A stretch of 64,000 nucleotides of DNA, from assembly GCA_022843805.1 (NCBI GenBank), contig JALHMY010000028.1:1-64000 (forward strand). Direction: 5' to 3'. A program made the position numbers and the translations under genes. The DNA is from Fuerstiella sp. (lineage in GTDB: Bacteria > Planctomycetota > Planctomycetia > Planctomycetales > Planctomycetaceae). Shown here one piece after another: positions 61,360 through 64,000 of the stretch; the first letter of the stretch is position 1, and every line of letters starts with the position of its first letter. The notes under the pieces are model-generated. The model did not search any database. It had not been told where the DNA came from and worked only from the letters and a program-made list of their open reading frames with translations.

Positions 61360-61908
61360 ACGAGACAAGCCAGGGGTGGCTGTCCACTCGTGAGTTGACA
61401 GTCTCTCAAATACCAGCTGATATTGAGCAGGCAACATAACGCCTTCTCCGCACACAGCAATGTGTGAGGACTGGGAACTTGGAACTCTGTTTCTGAATGA
61501 ATCCGTCAGACTGGGATCAGACGAAGCGGCTGCGGCAAGCGTCAAAAAGGGGTTCCAGGATGAACTCTGTCGCAAAGATAAGGACACTCGTTTCTTCATG
61601 GGAACATTCTTCCCGTACAACACGTGGCTTGTGCTGGGCGTTTTCTGGCCTCCGAAAGAAAAGCAGCAGACCTTGTTCTAAGTCTGTCGGCTCAAACGAC
61701 TGAACCAAACGTGTCAATTGGGCAACGTTTGGTTTCACTAATGGTTGCCGGTTTTCCTGACAACCATTTCAAATGCAAATCAGTGTTGACCGCTGATGAC
61801 AGACCACCCACGGATGAGCCGGTTAGCCCCAAAATGCCGACAGCCGCAACCCCTGTCATCGTAAGACGTTAGACAAGGATCGCGGCTGTCTGAGTGCCAT
61901 TGATAATG
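61360..61908. other. Gap with a 10-bp hairpin; no supported gene
   Basis: AACCAAACGT (61703-61712) pairs perfectly with 61725-61734, loop 12 bases. It may end the transcript of the preceding gene or of a read-through one. A 73-codon frame at 61460-61681 has no ribosome site or family resemblance and is not called. Confidence 0.4.
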
Positions 61909-61967
61909 CGGAGAGACAGGGATTCGAACCCTGGATACCCTTGCGGTACGCCGGTTTTCAAGACCGG
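61909..61967 (-). tRNA. 3' fragment of tRNA-Ser (UGA)
   Basis: On the minus strand the anticodon arm (CCGGT, loop CTTGAAA with anticodon TGA, ACCGG), a variable arm (TACC/GGTA) and the T arm (CAGGG TTCGAAT CCCTG) are perfect, followed by the 3' acceptor strand TCTCTCC and G. The 5' acceptor strand and the D arm are absent upstream. It is thus not a working tRNA. A 3' tRNA fragment is a typical attachment-site remnant of integrases that target tRNA genes. No integrase gene is in the window. Confidence 0.75.
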
Positions 61968-62122
61968 TTTCGATTTGACGTAAGTGCTAGCAACAATAAA
62001 GAGTTACGAATAGAGGCTTCAGGCAAGGTGCCGCTATTGATGCCACATCGACACTACTGCGTTTAGCTGCAGAATTTTCAGCGACTCGTCCATCGATACG
62101 ACCTTCATTCTCCCGCGAGAAT

Positions 62123-62881
62123 TCACTGCGAGCATTCGGCTGACATGTGACTCGGGATAGGATGAAACTCTTCGCCACTACAGGGTCGAAAGTTGTCGGG
62201 CCAGCAGGCGTTCATACGGCACAGCAATCGGTTCTGAAACGGCGCATCCGGGTTGACGCTGGCGACCGTAACGTGAAGAAAGTCAACGTCGCATTCCTGC
62301 ACCAGGTTCCACACGTCTCGGGCCAGGTACCGTGGAACATAGCCGATCACCATGCGATCCTCTTCTGTGCGGACAGCAACAGCATGTGGATCGGTTGAGT
62401 TTTGAAAGTCAGCCATTAATTTCAGTGATTCGTTCGGCTCCAATCGCGCAATGCGGTCGACAACCGCAGAAGTCATCCAGCGGATTCCGTGCAGGAAGAA
62501 CTTGTTGCGATAACATCCTTCAGCATCGGGAACCGGACACGGAAATACCTCAATCGCATCGGTCTGCCGAATCCCCTCAGTCACACCCAGTACGACAATC
62601 GGATCCGGCGGGTTGTCTGGATCAAATCCGCTCCACCGGAGATATGCATCGTACTCTGGTCGTGATGACGGCAGCAATCGATTTGAGAACAGCGGGAACA
62701 GTTCCTCAGATTCGTAAACCTTCTTCAGGTCGTCCATACCCGAGAACGTCCGAAATCCCTCTCGCTTTGCGCCCTGGGTGTAGCAAAACCGATATAGTCC
62801 ATCATCGTGTTCAAGCCGACCGACTGGCCGCCAACCGGCATGAGCCGCGACAGGTCGCCAGGCGACAAATAATGAATTCAT
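62123..62881 (-). CDS. HIRAN-domain protein
   Basis: A 252-residue protein. Residues 1-140 resemble the region found beside HipA-like proteins (LFVAWRPVAAHAGWRPVGRL; FRTFSGMDDLKKVYESEELF). The C-terminal part is a HIRAN domain (about 155-245; NSTDPHAVAVRTEEDRMVIG then YVPRYLARDV), which in eukaryotic Rad5/HLTF binds DNA ends. The start at 62881 overlaps the HipA stop by four bases (ATGA on the minus strand), so they are coupled. The pair is likely one two-gene module, perhaps kinase plus DNA-binding partner. Confidence 0.82.
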   Translation of the reverse strand: MNSLFVAWRPVAAHAGWRPVGRLEHDDGLYRFCYTQGAKREGFRTFSGMDDLKKVYESEELFPLFSNRLLPSSRPEYDAYLRWSGFDPDNPPDPIVVLGVTEGIRQTDAIEVFPCPVPDAEGCYRNKFFLHGIRWMTSAVVDRIARLEPNESLKLMADFQNSTDPHAVAVRTEEDRMVIGYVPRYLARDVWNLVQECDVDFLHVTVASVNPDAPFQNRLLCRMNACWPDNFRPCSGEEFHPIPSHMSAECSQ

Positions 62882-63804
62882 TCTGTGACCTTTAAATCCA
62901 GCAATCGCTTCTGATTCGTTCTCAAGAGTTCCAGCGTGAACAATTTGCATATCTCCGACATTCTGACACCTGGAATGCGATCCACAATCATTTGCACCGA
63001 TTCCGAGCCCACTGCCCGCAGTCGATCAAGCCAGGCGGCCGCAGCGACAGGAGCACATCTGGCGAAAGCCAGAAATGCCTCACTCAATTCTAGAGAGCGC
63101 CTGTGATCAAGTGAACCATAGAAAGCACTTCGGCCTTTTCGGACAAACGCGGCCACCGTCCGATTTCCGTCGCTTGTAGACAGCCGTTCCTGTCGCTCAG
63201 AATCCAGGAGATTGCGGGCCAGTGCTGCTCCATGGTCGAAAGTTGGTGCCAATCGCGTCGTATTGGTATCCCGAATGGCACCCCAGTTCTCGTGATGTCG
63301 ATCCTGATTCGCGACCCAGGCATCGAGCATAATGTATCCGACGAACACATCCATGGCCGATTTCACGTCCACTGGGACCCGAGACATCCAAATCGGATCC
63401 GGTGCCTCAAGGTTCAGTACCGTTTCGCGGACGTTTTGCACTGAATGCTGCCGGACCTTGAATCGCTGCTGCACGGGATACTCTGGGTCAATGGCTAACA
63501 TCAGATCGTTTCCGAGTACAAGTTCCGCTGGCGATGGAGACATGTTCTCGCACACGACACCTGGACGAATATAGTGTTCCCCCTCAACTTCCGAAGCAAG
63601 TTCATACTCGACATGCGGAAGTCCAATCAACTCACAGAGTTCGCACACAATCTTCTCAGCCCAGTCTTCACCGGTACCGCGATCATCCGCCTTGAAAAGA
63701 TATCGCCGTCTGCCGTCTCTGAACCAGAATTTGGGTTTGCTTCCGACTGTTTCAACAGATTGAGCGTAGCTCCGATCGACTTTTCGGACTTCGAATTCTG
63801 GCAT
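62878..63804 (-). CDS. HipA-like kinase
   Basis: A 308-residue protein with the HipA/PI3K-like kinase fold. Lys38 in YLFKAD, the catalytic loop NQDRHHENWG (Asp168, Asn173) and the metal motif FDHG (Asp190) are visible. There is no Shipman-type N-terminal beta-barrel HipB-binding part, and no HipB-like HTH gene is beside it. Instead it is coupled to the HIRAN gene by ATGA overlap. Classic HipA phosphorylates glutamyl-tRNA synthetase; the target here is unknown. The closeness to a tRNA-Ser attachment fragment suggests an accessory location. Confidence 0.85.
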   Translation of the reverse strand: MPEFEVRKVDRSYAQSVETVGSKPKFWFRDGRRRYLFKADDRGTGEDWAEKIVCELCELIGLPHVEYELASEVEGEHYIRPGVVCENMSPSPAELVLGNDLMLAIDPEYPVQQRFKVRQHSVQNVRETVLNLEAPDPIWMSRVPVDVKSAMDVFVGYIMLDAWVANQDRHHENWGAIRDTNTTRLAPTFDHGAALARNLLDSERQERLSTSDGNRTVAAFVRKGRSAFYGSLDHRRSLELSEAFLAFARCAPVAAAAWLDRLRAVGSESVQMIVDRIPGVRMSEICKLFTLELLRTNQKRLLDLKVTE

Positions 63805-64000
63805 ACGACTTTCATCCGCTGTGCAAACTCCGGCACATTTCTGATCATCCAGTTCCTCAAACCGGCAATTCTACCGGAACGAGGAGAAAAAACACTCTCG
63901 CCTTTAATCCGAATGTCGTGGCGATGTGATGGCAGCAAAAACTGGTTCCGGCACGCAATCTGGCACAACGACTGTTGTCACATAGGTGTGTTGGAAGTAA
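63805..64000. other. Window end; no gene seen
   Basis: This is the upstream side of the HipA-like gene. A plausible promoter is not clear. The window ends here, so a gene beginning beyond 64000 cannot be excluded. Confidence 0.3.

Noticed and set aside
61460-61681. 73-codon frame downstream of the repeat protein
   Set aside because: No ribosome site, no hydrophobic or domain pattern, ends in a non-conserved tail.

Overview
The window looks like a chromosomal segment of a planctomycete (Planctomycetota, probably Planctomycetaceae). The evidence is gene content seen in the sequence: three complete-looking PSCyt/DUF1549/DUF1553 and DUF1501 cassettes with CxxCH haem motifs, a CxPxR sulfatase, NAGPA-, sialidase- and SASA-type secreted enzymes, an ECF sigma factor beside a Ser/Thr kinase with a membrane anchor, caspase-fold proteins, and many short palindromic repeats of the kind that litter planctomycete genomes. 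No rRNA, CRISPR array or complete insertion sequence was seen.

Layout. 0-3.7 kb: relic of a four-helix-bundle gene, a secreted TAT protein, a membrane thioredoxin and a serine beta-lactamase-like hydrolase. 3.7-5.3 kb: a leftward sulfur-type cluster (ArsR regulator, rhodanese-DUF2892, small membrane protein). 5.4-6.6 kb: a DUF4160-like/DUF2442-HTH pair of toxin-antitoxin type. 6.7-14.3 kb: secreted peptidase S9, SASA esterase fused to DUF6288/HEAT, and a sulfatase. 14.9-17 kb: repeat-rich gap with relics of an FAD oxidoreductase and a Fic protein. 17.1-18.6 kb: glycosidase-like beta-propeller. 19.3-29.7 kb: rightward group of ECF sigma factor, ricin-like lectin, a 1730-residue secreted protein, Ser/Thr kinase and a caspase-Tudor protein. 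29.7-31.5 kb: a leftward graveyard of YCII, DinB, VOC and sigma-factor fragments around a secretin-N-like gene. 31.9-35.9 kb: a tail-to-tail pair, alpha/beta-hydrolase-caspase and trypsin-nuclease, sharing a bidirectional terminator. 36-49.2 kb: DUF1501 and PSCyt cassettes. 50-53.8 kb: NAGPA-glycosidase fusion and sialidase. 53.9-58.7 kb: a persulfide/sulfide oxidation operon (ArsR relic, rhodanese, thioredoxin, persulfide dioxygenase-rhodanese, TauE, SQR). 59.4-61.4 kb: secreted repeat protein. 61.9-63.8 kb: a 3' fragment of tRNA-Ser and a HipA-HIRAN pair.

The two sulfur clusters are paralogous. They share near-identical palindromic operators and upstream blocks, but the copies at 53.9-54.6 kb are internally deleted, in frame. 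An 81-nt repeat is translated in frame inside one gene of each cluster.

Three themes stand out. First, two separate caspase-fold loci, one of them a candidate conflict or suicide module with a protease-nuclease. Second, short repeats that sit inside reading frames. Third, a recurrent mode of gene decay in which the middle of a gene is lost and both ends stay (four-helix bundle, ArsR, rhodanese, DUF1501, VOC/YCII). All functional calls rest on reading motifs by eye; no database search was possible.
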